From a virus: 32,040 nucleotides of DNA. The stretch lies in IMG/VR virus record IMGVR_UViG_3300021142_000117, positions 1-32,040 of that record; one strand, 5' to 3'. Shown piece by piece: positions 1-7,502 of this stretch. Every line of letters starts with the position of its first letter. Position 1 is the first letter of the stretch. Position numbers and translations under genes: made by a program. The notes beneath the pieces were generated by a model. That model was not told where the DNA came from, made no database searches, and was given only the letters and a program-made list of their open reading frames with translations.

Positions 1-592
1 TACTTGCATTTTGAGCTTGAGATGAGCTAAGTGCTTGAGTTGCATATGAAGCTGTACCTAGTATAGATCCAGTATGAATACCTATAAAAGAACCAGTAAA
101 AGATCCAGTATTATATGAAGATGTAAAGCTAACTGGAGTGTAATTAGGAGCATATGAGGCTGTGCTTGCATAAGAACTACTTACAGCATTAAGTACATAT
201 GATGCCGTCACTGCATTTAAAACATAAGATGCACTTTGTGCATTCTGAACATAGCTAGCAGTATTTGCTAATTGTGCTTGTGATGAACTTATAGAATAAG
301 AAGCACTTAAACTATAACTAGAAGATATTGAATAAGAGGCGCTTAGACTACTAGATGCATATGAACTACTTACTGCATTAAGTGAGTATGAGGCGGTATT
401 TGCAGATTGTGCTCTACTAGAGCTTATTGAATAAGAAGCCGATAATGAATAAGATGCACTTAATGATTGTAACCCATATGATGATGTTATAGCATAACTA
501 GATGAATCAGTGTATGATGCTGTACCAAATAATGAACCCGTAAATGATCCACTTAAAGGATAGAATAATTGTTTACTATTTAATTTAGACAT
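1..592 (-). CDS. Tail fiber/structural protein with Ala-Ser-Tyr repeats (partial)
   Basis: The reading frame is open from the ATG at 592 to the left edge (197 codons, C-terminus missing). The start reads MSKLNSKQLFYPLSGSFTGS. After this the protein is almost wholly a degenerate repeat built on SASYS/TASYxL/SSYA units, more than a dozen copies, dominated by Ser, Ala, Tyr and Asn. Similar ASY-type repeats are common in fibrous tail or adhesin proteins of phages, where they precede receptor-binding or chaperone-like C-terminal domains; the exact family cannot be named from the repeat alone. It starts 2 bases after the stop of the gp15-like gene, so it is probably cotranscribed with the neck/tail-completion genes. 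A role in the tail or fiber is inferred from composition and position. Confidence 0.7.
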   Translation of the reverse strand, partial: MSKLNSKQLFYPLSGSFTGSLFGTASYTDSSSYAITSSYGLQSLSASYSLSASYSISSSRAQSANTASYSLNAVSSSYASSSLSASYSISSSYSLSASYSISSSQAQLANTASYVQNAQSASYVLNAVTASYVLNAVSSSYASTASYAPNYTPVSFTSSYNTGSFTGSFIGIHTGSILGTASYATQALSSSQAQNAS

Positions 593-594
593 GT

Positions 595-1863
595 TTATGC
601 AAATTTACCTATAGCGAGTATAATGTCAGTATTTGAAAGAGTATAACCTAATGTAGTTGTATCTACTACTAGTGTAGATGTGGAAATATCATCTGTTGTA
701 AAAGACACTATAGATGATTTCTCTATAAAAGTACCATTGATAAAAAAACTAAAATTATCAATACTAGTAGGTGGTAGCCCAGCAGGTGCTACTGCAAATA
801 TTCCATTAAATTGTGCAGTATTATCAGTAATTACAGTGGCCGCTATTTGAGTATTTATAGCTAGATAATGTACTACTGCTACATCAACTCCACTATTATT
901 TGTTATATTATACACATTATTTATTGAGTCTTTAACTAGCGCAGATTTAACTCCTGATGCCGCTGCTGCAGCTGCTCTGCTTGTTGCTGTCTCTGTGCCA
1001 CTTGTTGTCTCTAGACCAAATATAATTTTAGTTAATCCAAATGCTCTGCTTGCACCTGCTATTTTACTCATATCTGTATCTGGAATAAGATATCCATTTA
1101 ATGTAAGATTAAAGCTGTTTCTAACCAGCCTATCGTCTCCAAGATCATAAGATATTGTATCATTGAATGTTTCTATCGCACTATAAAATAGAAAGCGATT
1201 AGGATCGCCCCAGTAGCTTCTAGATGCAAAGTTTAAAGATTCAATAATTCCATCCATTTGTTCTACAAAATATGTCCACACTATACATTCATATTCTACT
1301 GTGACATAATCTGGAATTATAGCTGCTATATATTCTGTTTCTGGAGATCTTGAATTTAGCGCATTAAAATTACTATAATTATTTCTTTGAGTATAGGCCT
1401 TTTGAAAATATTGAATATTCCTTGATTTATTTCCATCAAGTTTATTTCCTAAGTTTCTATTTTGAGTTATTGAATTTCTTTTAAACATCAAAAGAGGAGC
1501 CATTAATTTTCCTTTTTGATCTCTATAATACCCGTCTGACTGTACACTTTTCCAATTTTCAGGAGTTCCATATAATATAGGTATTGTTATTTTTGAATTA
1601 TTTTGATTTACTGATAATTTTAATATATTATTAAAATAGTACATTACAGCATCATCTATATCTTTTATGCCTATAGAAAATACTTTATCAGTATCATTTT
1701 TTAAAGAGTATTCATATGCTCTATTAAACTCTGGTTGTCCTAATTTTTGAGGTTCAGTAAATACAGATTCAATAAGTCCAGCATCAGGAACATAGGGATT
1801 TTGTAGAGTTTGCATAAACTCTCTTCTATTCTTTGGTCTTGTTTGTTGTATTCCTCCTGGCAT
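595..1863 (-). CDS. gp15-like tail sheath stabilizer/completion protein with extra C-terminal domain
   Basis: 422 residues. Residues of about 60-275 resemble T4 gp15, the protein that caps the tail tube and sheath before head joining: a YYFNNILKL segment followed by IPILYGTPENW, and later DYVTVEYECIVWTYFVEQMD and a closing FNLTLNGYLIPDTD strand. The match is by pattern memory and is moderate. From about residue 285 an alanine-rich linker (TSRAAAAAASG) leads to about 120 further residues, rich in Thr, Ser and Ile, ending LGYTLSNTDIILAIGKFA. T4 gp15 is about 270 residues, so this tail is an added, probably beta-rich domain. The gene directly follows the gp14-like gene (start 1863 overlaps its end) and precedes the fiber gene, the expected neck/tail-completion context. 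Confidence 0.55.
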   Translation of the reverse strand: MPGGIQQTRPKNRREFMQTLQNPYVPDAGLIESVFTEPQKLGQPEFNRAYEYSLKNDTDKVFSIGIKDIDDAVMYYFNNILKLSVNQNNSKITIPILYGTPENWKSVQSDGYYRDQKGKLMAPLLMFKRNSITQNRNLGNKLDGNKSRNIQYFQKAYTQRNNYSNFNALNSRSPETEYIAAIIPDYVTVEYECIVWTYFVEQMDGIIESLNFASRSYWGDPNRFLFYSAIETFNDTISYDLGDDRLVRNSFNLTLNGYLIPDTDMSKIAGASRAFGLTKIIFGLETTSGTETATSRAAAAAASGVKSALVKDSINNVYNITNNSGVDVAVVHYLAINTQIAATVITDNTAQFNGIFAVAPAGLPPTSIDNFSFFINGTFIEKSSIVSFTTDDISTSTLVVDTTTLGYTLSNTDIILAIGKFA

Positions 1864-2354
1864 TATATCATATTTATATTTATACCTAGACTATCAGGAC
1901 TAGTATAGTGTCCTTTTAGTATTATTGAATATGAAGATCCATAATTTTCATATCCTGGTCTATAAGCATATTCATTATCTCTGCCCATTATAAGTTGATT
2001 CTCATTTACATTATCAATTTGATAATAGAGCTCATTATACATAATTACATCACCCACTTCTGGAACTACATTAGCCTCTATAAGATGATCTTTTAAAAAT
2101 CTAAATTCTATATCTTCAGTATTATCTGGACCAAATTCAGTCTGATTAAATTGAAAATCTGATCTTTGCACAAGACAATATATAAGAACTGGTCCAATAT
2201 AAGTTTTAGTAGAAGATTCTCCATATGTATTTACTGGAGTGTCTTTAAGTACAATTTTATAATATCCAATAGACGTAGAAATAATATTTTCCATGTACTC
2301 TCTGGAAATTCTTTTCATTGTTCCTATATCTCTAACTGATCCAAATAATGGCAT
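1863..2354 (-). CDS. gp14-like neck/head completion protein
   Basis: 163 residues. In T4-like phages the gp13-gp14 pair builds the neck that closes the filled head and receives the tail. The assignment rests on order (between gp13-like and gp15-like genes), size class and a gp14-like pattern: an N-terminal helix (ISREYMENIISTSIGYYKIV), a central QFNQTEFGPDNTEDIEFRF stretch, and then VVPEVGDVIMYNELYYQIDN, which resembles the 'GD-I-YF-L-F-I' strands of gp14 and head-completion proteins. It is shorter than T4 gp14 (about 256 residues). The start overlaps nothing upstream and lies 10 bases after the gp13-like stop; its own end overlaps the next start by one base. Similarity is weak, so a generic neck or tail-terminator role is the safer reading. 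Confidence 0.5.
   Translation of the reverse strand: MPLFGSVRDIGTMKRISREYMENIISTSIGYYKIVLKDTPVNTYGESSTKTYIGPVLIYCLVQRSDFQFNQTEFGPDNTEDIEFRFLKDHLIEANVVPEVGDVIMYNELYYQIDNVNENQLIMGRDNEYAYRPGYENYGSSYSIILKGHYTSPDSLGININMI
1871..1884 (-). promoter_or_regulatory. Two overlapping TATAAATA (T4 late promoter-like) octamers
   Basis: On the minus strand, two overlapping TATAAATA octamers (1871-1878 and 1877-1884) lie 8 to 21 bases upstream of the gp15-like start. TATAAATA is the T4 late promoter -10 element read by gp55, and a gp55-like protein is encoded at 31287. The DNA is very AT-rich and the distance would give an almost leaderless transcript, so chance is not excluded. Confidence 0.25.
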
Positions 2355-2364
2355 ATATTAAATT

Positions 2365-3528
2365 TTATCCTATGTATATCAATAGAGGTACTTGATTTAA
2401 AGTATTATTTATAGATTGAGCCTCTGCTGCTTTTCTTTCTAATTGAGCCTGCCTTGTCATATCATCTAATTCTATTCTCAGTCTCTCTTTTAGTGCCACT
2501 TGTGCTGTTTGTCCTTTTTGTATTAGATCAGATCCATTTAGACTCATTTCTGATCCAGGATTGCCTATTTGTGTGTACTTACCTCTCACAAGTCCTAGTA
2601 ATTCAGATGATAGCGCTAAAGTATATTCATAAATCCATTGTCTACCTGGGCGATTAATCTGAGAATATGTAATAGTCCCATAAGGTGCTTGAGATGGATT
2701 TGCTACTAGATTAGCACTTCCTGAAAAAGGACTATTTATCATAGGATTTCCAATCTCACTTTTCTTTGAGTATCTTATCCAAAGAGTACTATTTACTTCT
2801 GGATTTGGAAATATCTTTAATTTATTATTTATTATCTCAAAAGAATACGCACTTCTACGTACTATATTTGACATTTCAATTTCTTGAATTCTTTGAATAT
2901 CCCAATATATAGGAAATAAAGTAAAGTTTAGTCCTGGTGAGTAGCTAGCCCAACCAAAATTTTCTGTTGCACCTTGATAATTAATAGATCCTCCTATATA
3001 TGGATCATAGAATTGATTTATAGCTGGATTACCAGTATAGTATACTTCTTGAACTACTACTCTGTCTCCAGGTTGAATCCAACCATTAGATATACCAATA
3101 GCCTGTAAATCATATATCTGAGATCCACTTAATATTGATATAGAGCCAGTGTACCATTCAACATCACCACCAACTCCTGCTGGAGCTCCATAAGTATCAG
3201 CTATAGTGATAATATTACTTAGATTAGGAACTACTACAGTATTATTTAAATTAGATCCTGTAGGTGAACCCTCTAATGTAAGATAGTTATCTTTTATTTT
3301 AGATTGATAAATCTCTAGAGCATATGTTGATACTGCCTCCTCAAAACAAGCAAAAAATTGAGTATCTTGAAGTTCTACATCCATTGTAGGATAACCTAAT
3401 TTCTTTGCGCAATAATCAGCTACTCTTACTGATTCACTTGCAAATGTAGGGTCTAAATCATAGAGTCCAAAAGGCGTGCTTCCTGGTGAAAAAGATGCAC
3501 TACCTGGCCAGTTTTGTGGGTTACTCAT
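2365..3528 (-). CDS. gp13-like neck protein
   Basis: 387 residues. T4 gp13 forms part of the head-tail neck. The N-terminal part (about residues 30-75) has the recognisable gp13 pattern, VADYCAKKLGYP followed by DVELQDTQFFACFEEAVSTY: a short helix ending in LG-P, then a predicted helix with E-A-x-x-x-Y. A central QRIQEIEMSN and YSFEIINNKLKIFPNP region precedes WIRYSKKSEI, which fits the later gp13 domain. The C-terminus is helical (MTRQAQLERKAAEAQSINNT). It follows the PhoH gene by a 33-base gap containing an ATATTTATT-type motif and lies upstream of gp14- and gp15-like genes, the T4 order 13-14-15. The function is inferred from family pattern plus order. Confidence 0.68.
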   Translation of the reverse strand: MSNPQNWPGSASFSPGSTPFGLYDLDPTFASESVRVADYCAKKLGYPTMDVELQDTQFFACFEEAVSTYALEIYQSKIKDNYLTLEGSPTGSNLNNTVVVPNLSNIITIADTYGAPAGVGGDVEWYTGSISILSGSQIYDLQAIGISNGWIQPGDRVVVQEVYYTGNPAINQFYDPYIGGSINYQGATENFGWASYSPGLNFTLFPIYWDIQRIQEIEMSNIVRRSAYSFEIINNKLKIFPNPEVNSTLWIRYSKKSEIGNPMINSPFSGSANLVANPSQAPYGTITYSQINRPGRQWIYEYTLALSSELLGLVRGKYTQIGNPGSEMSLNGSDLIQKGQTAQVALKERLRIELDDMTRQAQLERKAAEAQSINNTLNQVPLLIYIG

Positions 3529-3545
3529 CTAAAGAATTATTTAAT

Positions 3546-3555
3546 AATAAATATC
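3546..3555 (-). promoter_or_regulatory. Recurrent spacer motif GATATTTATT upstream of gp13-like gene
   Basis: Coding-strand GATATTTATT lies 18 bases before the gp13-like start, in the short gap after phoH. It is one of nine sites of the form (G/T/A)ATATTTAT(A/T/G) found in gaps or just before starts on this strand. It is a candidate phage promoter element; the function is inferred. Confidence 0.3.
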
Positions 3556-3561
3556 AATATA

Positions 3562-4239
3562 TTAAACTCTGTAGTCTAAATATATTTTTGTGATTTTGTC
3601 TACTAGATCATGACGGTGATTGGTTTTCAAAGTAATAATTTTTACTATGCCTTCATCTTCAAGAGTCTTAAAGAATCCAAATCCACTATCTGTTTTATTT
3701 GGAAGATCGCACTGAGACATATCTCCTGTAATTATCATCTTTGAATTTTTACCTAGTCTACTTAGCGCAGTATAAACTTGAGATAATTTTGCATTTTGAA
3801 ATTCATCTAATATGACTACTGAATTATTTAATGTCATACCTCTCATAAATGCAAGTGGTAATATACTTATAATTCCATCTCTTAATAAATTATCAATTTT
3901 TTCTTTATTATAGAGATTATACATATTATCTATAATTGGGGTAGTAAGCCCTATTAATTTTTCAGATACTCCACCAGGTAAAGCTCCAAGTTTTTCATTT
4001 TCAGTATATACAAATGGTCGTGCTACGTAAATCCTCTCAACTTCTTTTTTAAAAAGTAAATCTAGTCCTACATTACATGCTAATAAAGTTTTAGATGAAC
4101 CAGCTGCGCCTTTTAGTACTGTTATATCATGTGCTAATATTTGTTCTTTTGCTGCCTTTTGTTCTTCATTTAATTGGATTTGAAATTTTATAGGACCTTT
4201 AGGTCTTCTCTTTTCTGAAACTGTCTGATCTTGACTCAT
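3562..4239 (-). CDS. phoH: PhoH-like P-loop ATPase
   Basis: 225 residues, a compact PhoH-family ATPase. A Walker A motif GAAGSSKT (about residues 44-51) follows LKG; ARPFVYTENEKLGALPGG is the PhoH-typical segment; Walker B is VVILDEFQNA (about 140-149); then ITGDMSQCDLP and the C-terminal TNHRHDLVDKI (the arginine-rich end of the family). PhoH proteins are ATPases, sometimes linked to RNA metabolism. They are very common in marine and environmental phages, where the role is unresolved. The gene stands alone between a terminator after the major capsid gene and the neck genes, a place normally held by structural genes. It has an ATATTTATA-type motif 38 bases upstream, suggesting its own promoter. 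Family identification is secure; the role in infection is unknown. Confidence 0.93.
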   Translation of the reverse strand: MSQDQTVSEKRRPKGPIKFQIQLNEEQKAAKEQILAHDITVLKGAAGSSKTLLACNVGLDLLFKKEVERIYVARPFVYTENEKLGALPGGVSEKLIGLTTPIIDNMYNLYNKEKIDNLLRDGIISILPLAFMRGMTLNNSVVILDEFQNAKLSQVYTALSRLGKNSKMIITGDMSQCDLPNKTDSGFGFFKTLEDEGIVKIITLKTNHRHDLVDKITKIYLDYRV

Positions 4240-4276
4240 ATTTACATTTTAAGAAATTAAATTAAACTCTCTTTTA

Positions 4277-4286
4277 TATAAATATC
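4277..4286 (-). promoter_or_regulatory. Recurrent spacer motif GATATTTATA upstream of phoH
   Basis: Coding-strand GATATTTATA lies 38 bases before the phoH start and just downstream of the capsid-gene terminator, a sensible position for a new promoter. Candidate only. Confidence 0.35.
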
Positions 4287-4305
4287 TCATTATTATTATA
4301 AACAT

Positions 4306-4335
4306 AAAAAAACCCAGTAGAAACTGGGTTTTTCT
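4306..4335 (-). terminator. Rho-independent terminator after major capsid gene
   Basis: A perfect inverted repeat with stem AAACCCAGT/ACTGGGTTT around a four-base loop is followed on the minus strand by a run of T. It lies 24 to 53 bases beyond the stop codon of the major capsid gene. The GC core (CCCAG/CTGGG) stands out in AT-rich surroundings. T runs occur on both sides, so it could also act on the plus strand, but no plus-strand gene ends here. It separates the highly expressed capsid unit from phoH. Confidence 0.88.
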
Positions 4336-4358
4336 TTTATCTATTTTAACACTTAAAC

Positions 4359-6071
4359 TTAAACAATATTCAAGTCAGATACGAACAAGTTCGCATAGTA
4401 TTCGGGTCTCACCATTGTCATAGCGTAACGAGTCATAATACCTTTTCTTGGAGTAAAGGTGTTAGGATCGTATACTAGAGGAGTCATGATCAATGGAACA
4501 TATGGGGCATATACAGCACCACACTCCAGGAATTGATTACCTCTAAAGCCCATCAGAATTACGTTCTCAGTCATGTACGGGTTTTTGTAAACCTTATAAC
4601 GACTATTAAGAGCACCAATCTTCTGTACACCAAAAGCATACTTCATTGTGTCTGCTGCGCCGTCAGTATCAGCTGCAAATCCTGGAATAGTTTCAAGGAT
4701 AGTGGCTACTGCTGGAGAACATACTAGGAAGTTTGCACCGCCACGCATTGTTTTCTGGTGGATGATATTAGAAAGCTTCTGCATCTTAATACCAATAGTC
4801 TGGAACCAAGTCATCTGAGTATAATATACTCCATTTGTATTTGCAACAAATGCTGTACCAGTAGAGTTGATCTGATTACCAATCTTAGCTGACCAGTAGT
4901 CAACAGTTGGCGCCTTTTGAATCAGCATATCAAGAACTTCAAGATCAATTTCAAGAGTAATATACTCAGAAAGTAGACCAGTCAATTCAGCTTCAGCATC
5001 CACAGAGTGGTAAGCATTCAGATCTTCTGCAAATTCTGGAGTCCATTGTGCTTTCAATTTACGAGTCTTAGCAGAGATAGTTTGGCTAATCATCTGAACG
5101 TTAACTTCAGGAATTGAAATAGAACTAGGAGAATAAGCATTTGGTACAGATGGAGTACTTGTACGATCTTCAAAATCACCTATTGCGTTAAAGTCAGTCT
5201 GCTTATTATAAAATACAGTCATTAAGCTACCAGTCAGTAGGTTATTTGTTGCTGTAGGGAAAGTAGAAGAGCCACTTACAATTACAAAAGACAATGTATC
5301 TGTAATATTATTGTAAGAAGTAAACTGATTTGCACTTGTAGTAGGACTTACTGTAGTTGCAAGACTAGCTACTGCACCAGTAATTTCAAAAGCACGAACA
5401 CCGTATTGATTTAAATAAGGGAATAATGTTGCACTAGCATTTGCAAAGTTTACAATTGCAACTGCGCCTGCAGCAACAGATGCAGAATAGTTTGCATCAA
5501 AATTAAGGTTTGCCCAAGAAACTTGAGAACCAGTCAATACTGAAGAGGCTGTATAGCTTGCACTAAATAAGTTTAATGAATACCCAAAAGTACCAGCGCC
5601 ATAAAGACCACCTGTATTTGAGTTACCAAAATCCTTAGCATCTTTTGTACCATATACTGAGCCACCTTGTGTAAAGCCAGGGTTACCAGCAGTACCATAT
5701 TGGAAATCCAGATAGAATACTAGACCAGCAGGCAGATTCATTGGCTGCACAGATACGAATTCTTTTGATGCTAATTGACCAAAGATTTTACGTACCAGTG
5801 GAAGAGCCACACCAGCCCACTGTTCACCGGCGCCTGCTGTGAAAGTAGCACCTGAACCCGCAGAAGAGTTACCGCTTGATGTAGAAGTTTCAACTACAAG
5901 TTGCTTGGTTTGGTTTTCAAGAATTTGCGCCATTGTGCGCTGATCATTTTCATTCAGGTTTTTCAATAGACCTGATTTAGCCCATTTCTTAACGAGCTTT
6001 TGAGATACCGACATCTGAGTACCATATGAATTCTGAGCGGTTTCTGTAAGTAGTGAATTTACTAAACTCAT
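4359..6071 (-). CDS. 23: Major capsid protein (T4 gp23-like)
   Basis: 570 residues (T4 gp23: 521), the main head shell subunit. Family signals include ALPLVRKIFGQLASKEFVSV followed by QPMNLPAGLVFYLDFQYG (the 'GVQPM..PTGQVF' region of gp23), TRKLKAQWTPEFAEDLNAYH, and C-terminal YKVYKNPYMTENVILMGFRG and APYVPLIMTPLVYDPNTFTP. Residues of about 150-330 are a Ser/Thr/Ala-rich stretch that probably forms the surface insertion domain. The first 61 residues look like the propeptide removed by the gp21-type protease; Glu61 is a candidate cleavage site, and the next 22 residues are shared with the 318-residue protein at 10039. The gene is visibly less AT-rich than its neighbours, consistent with high expression. 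An A-rich leader precedes the ATG and a terminator follows the stop. Confidence 0.97.
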   Translation of the reverse strand: MSLVNSLLTETAQNSYGTQMSVSQKLVKKWAKSGLLKNLNENDQRTMAQILENQTKQLVVETSTSSGNSSAGSGATFTAGAGEQWAGVALPLVRKIFGQLASKEFVSVQPMNLPAGLVFYLDFQYGTAGNPGFTQGGSVYGTKDAKDFGNSNTGGLYGAGTFGYSLNLFSASYTASSVLTGSQVSWANLNFDANYSASVAAGAVAIVNFANASATLFPYLNQYGVRAFEITGAVASLATTVSPTTSANQFTSYNNITDTLSFVIVSGSSTFPTATNNLLTGSLMTVFYNKQTDFNAIGDFEDRTSTPSVPNAYSPSSISIPEVNVQMISQTISAKTRKLKAQWTPEFAEDLNAYHSVDAEAELTGLLSEYITLEIDLEVLDMLIQKAPTVDYWSAKIGNQINSTGTAFVANTNGVYYTQMTWFQTIGIKMQKLSNIIHQKTMRGGANFLVCSPAVATILETIPGFAADTDGAADTMKYAFGVQKIGALNSRYKVYKNPYMTENVILMGFRGNQFLECGAVYAPYVPLIMTPLVYDPNTFTPRKGIMTRYAMTMVRPEYYANLFVSDLNIV

Positions 6072-6090
6072 GTTTTTTTATTTTTGTTTT
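6072..6090 (-). promoter_or_regulatory. A-rich translation leader of capsid gene, no Shine-Dalgarno
   Basis: On the coding strand the 19 bases before the capsid ATG are almost pure A (AAAACAAAAATAAAAAAAC). There is no GGAG-type sequence. A-rich leaders replace Shine-Dalgarno sites in many Bacteroidota genes. Here the strongest-expressed gene has the purest example. Confidence 0.5.
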
Positions 6091-6103
6091 TAAATTAATT
6101 TGA

Positions 6104-7315
6104 TTAAAGTCCTGCTAATTTTTGCATTCTTGCTACAAAAGAGTCAGATTCAACTGTGTTTATTTTTGGAGCATTTCCTGCTGGCTTTGAAGCAAAACCA
6201 TATGATTCTTTAAGTTGTGCTTTTGGAGTAGCTGCTACTGCTTCATTAAGAGTTGCATATACATTCTTAACTTCTTTTACTGTAGTTGCTCTATCAAATG
6301 CATTTAAAACCTTTACTTTTTGGCTTTCAGTAAGAGATTTAGTTTTGAAGATCTTATTAACATAAAGAAGTTTTGCATTTAGAAGATTTATTTCATTAAG
6401 CTCTTTTTGCATTTTCTTGATTGCTTTCTTAGCTTCTTCAAGTTCTTCAGCTTTAATTTTGTAGTCAGTTTCTTTTTCTGATGCCTTTACTGCTGCGCCT
6501 TTAGTACCTGCTACTTTTGTTTTTTTAGCTTCATCCATTTCTTCTTCTTCGCCTTCTTCTTCAAGTTCTGCTAGAATTTCATCAAGAGAAACTTCTGAAT
6601 CATCTGACATTTCTGGAGCTTCATCACCATCTGGTTCTGCATGTGTGCCAGCCATAGCTGATTTAATTGCATCTACAAGATCACCAAGTGTAATATCAAC
6701 TACTTTAGTCTCTTCTTCAGGCTCTTGACCATCTTCTTCTTCCTCCTCATCTTCTTCTTTAGCCTCGTCCATTTCATAAGACTCATCTAATTCGTCCTCT
6801 TCTTGATCTTCTTCGCCATCTTCGTCCATTGAACTAAGTTCATCTAAGATTTCATCTAGACTAGCTTCATCCATCTCTTCTTCATGATGCATTTCATCCA
6901 TTTCGTCCATTTCTTCTTCAAGGTCTTCTATTGCACCTTTAGGAGCTGGCGCTGGCATATATCCTGCTTCATGACTACGAGATGATTTTTTTGTGTGAAC
7001 AATGTGCTCTGCTTCGTCCATTTCATCTTCTTCACTTTCTTCCATCTCATCATATTCTTCTTCAAGGTCTTCTATTGCACCTTTAGGAGCTTTAGCTGGA
7101 GCATATCCTGCTTCATGACTACGAGATGATTTTTTTGTGTGAACAATGTGCTCTGCTTCGTCCATTTCATCCATTTCAGATTCTACGATAGACTTACGAA
7201 GCATAGCCTTAATTTTTGGCTCAAAAGCCTCATGAATTGTTGCTTTTGCATTTGCTATAGCACTTTCTCTTACGGCTTTAGCATCAGCAATTGCTTGTGT
7301 GTAAATACTTTCCAT
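6104..7315 (-). CDS. 22: Prohead core scaffold protein (gp22-like)
   Basis: 403 residues, extremely acidic. The N-terminal helix (IYTQAIADAKAVRESAIAN) and C-terminal helix (VARMQKLAGL at the very end) match the ends of gp22-type scaffold proteins, which fill the prohead and are degraded by gp21. Between them lie long Glu/Asp runs and a duplicated 48-residue module containing HIVHTKKSSRSHEAGY and PAPKGAIEDLEEE. A lysine/leucine coiled coil (about 280-345) precedes the C-terminus. Its place directly between the protease (21) and major capsid (23) genes is the conserved T4 order 21-22-23. T4 gp22 is about 269 residues, and the excess is mainly the acidic repeats. Several (L/I)xE sequences could be protease sites. 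Role from family and order; sequence conservation itself is low, as usual for scaffolds. Confidence 0.85.
   Translation of the reverse strand: MESIYTQAIADAKAVRESAIANAKATIHEAFEPKIKAMLRKSIVESEMDEMDEAEHIVHTKKSSRSHEAGYAPAKAPKGAIEDLEEEYDEMEESEEDEMDEAEHIVHTKKSSRSHEAGYMPAPAPKGAIEDLEEEMDEMDEMHHEEEMDEASLDEILDELSSMDEDGEEDQEEDELDESYEMDEAKEEDEEEEEDGQEPEEETKVVDITLGDLVDAIKSAMAGTHAEPDGDEAPEMSDDSEVSLDEILAELEEEGEEEEMDEAKKTKVAGTKGAAVKASEKETDYKIKAEELEEAKKAIKKMQKELNEINLLNAKLLYVNKIFKTKSLTESQKVKVLNAFDRATTVKEVKNVYATLNEAVAATPKAQLKESYGFASKPAGNAPKINTVESDSFVARMQKLAGL
6911..7171 (-). repeat. 117-bp direct repeat within scaffold gene, 144-bp period
   Basis: Segments 6911-7027 and 7055-7171 are near-identical in DNA; differences are concentrated in the part encoding YAPAKAPKG versus YMPAPAPKG. 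The period of 144 bases equals 48 codons, so frame is kept. Low divergence points to a recent in-frame duplication of an acidic scaffold module. Confidence 0.95.
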
Positions 7316-7422
7316 ACTCTTTTAAAGTTTTTTTTGGTATTTTTCTAATTGCTCATTGGTAGGATGTGGAGCAATATACGGAAATTGATTATTAGTGTCA
7401 TATTAGAAATAACACATCTGAT

Positions 7423-7432
7423 CATAAATATC
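7423..7432 (-). promoter_or_regulatory. Recurrent spacer motif GATATTTATG upstream of scaffold-capsid unit
   Basis: Coding-strand GATATTTATG sits 15 bases downstream of a terminator-like hairpin and 108 bases before the scaffold start, the right place for a promoter of a separate scaffold-capsid transcript. Candidate only. Confidence 0.35.
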
Positions 7433-7451
7433 ACACTTTTGGCGAAAACAA

Positions 7452-7482
7452 AAAAAAATGCGCAAAAATAGCACATTTTTTT
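7452..7482 (-). terminator. Terminator-like hairpin after prohead protease gene
   Basis: Two 12-base arms (7452-7463 and 7471-7482) pair with one mismatch around a seven-base loop. The stem has a GC core (TGCGC/GCACA) flanked by A and T runs, so it ends in T on both strands. It lies 20 to 51 bases past the protease stop codon, in the 187-base spacer before the scaffold gene. It probably ends or attenuates the upstream head-gene transcript. Confidence 0.6.
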
Positions 7483-7502
7483 AAAATATTTTTATTTTTT
7501 AT

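Noticed and set aside
1-592. Repeats in the tail protein as a CRISPR array or IS
   Set aside because: The repeat is a codon-level degenerate protein repeat in a continuous frame, without equal spacers or direct flanks.
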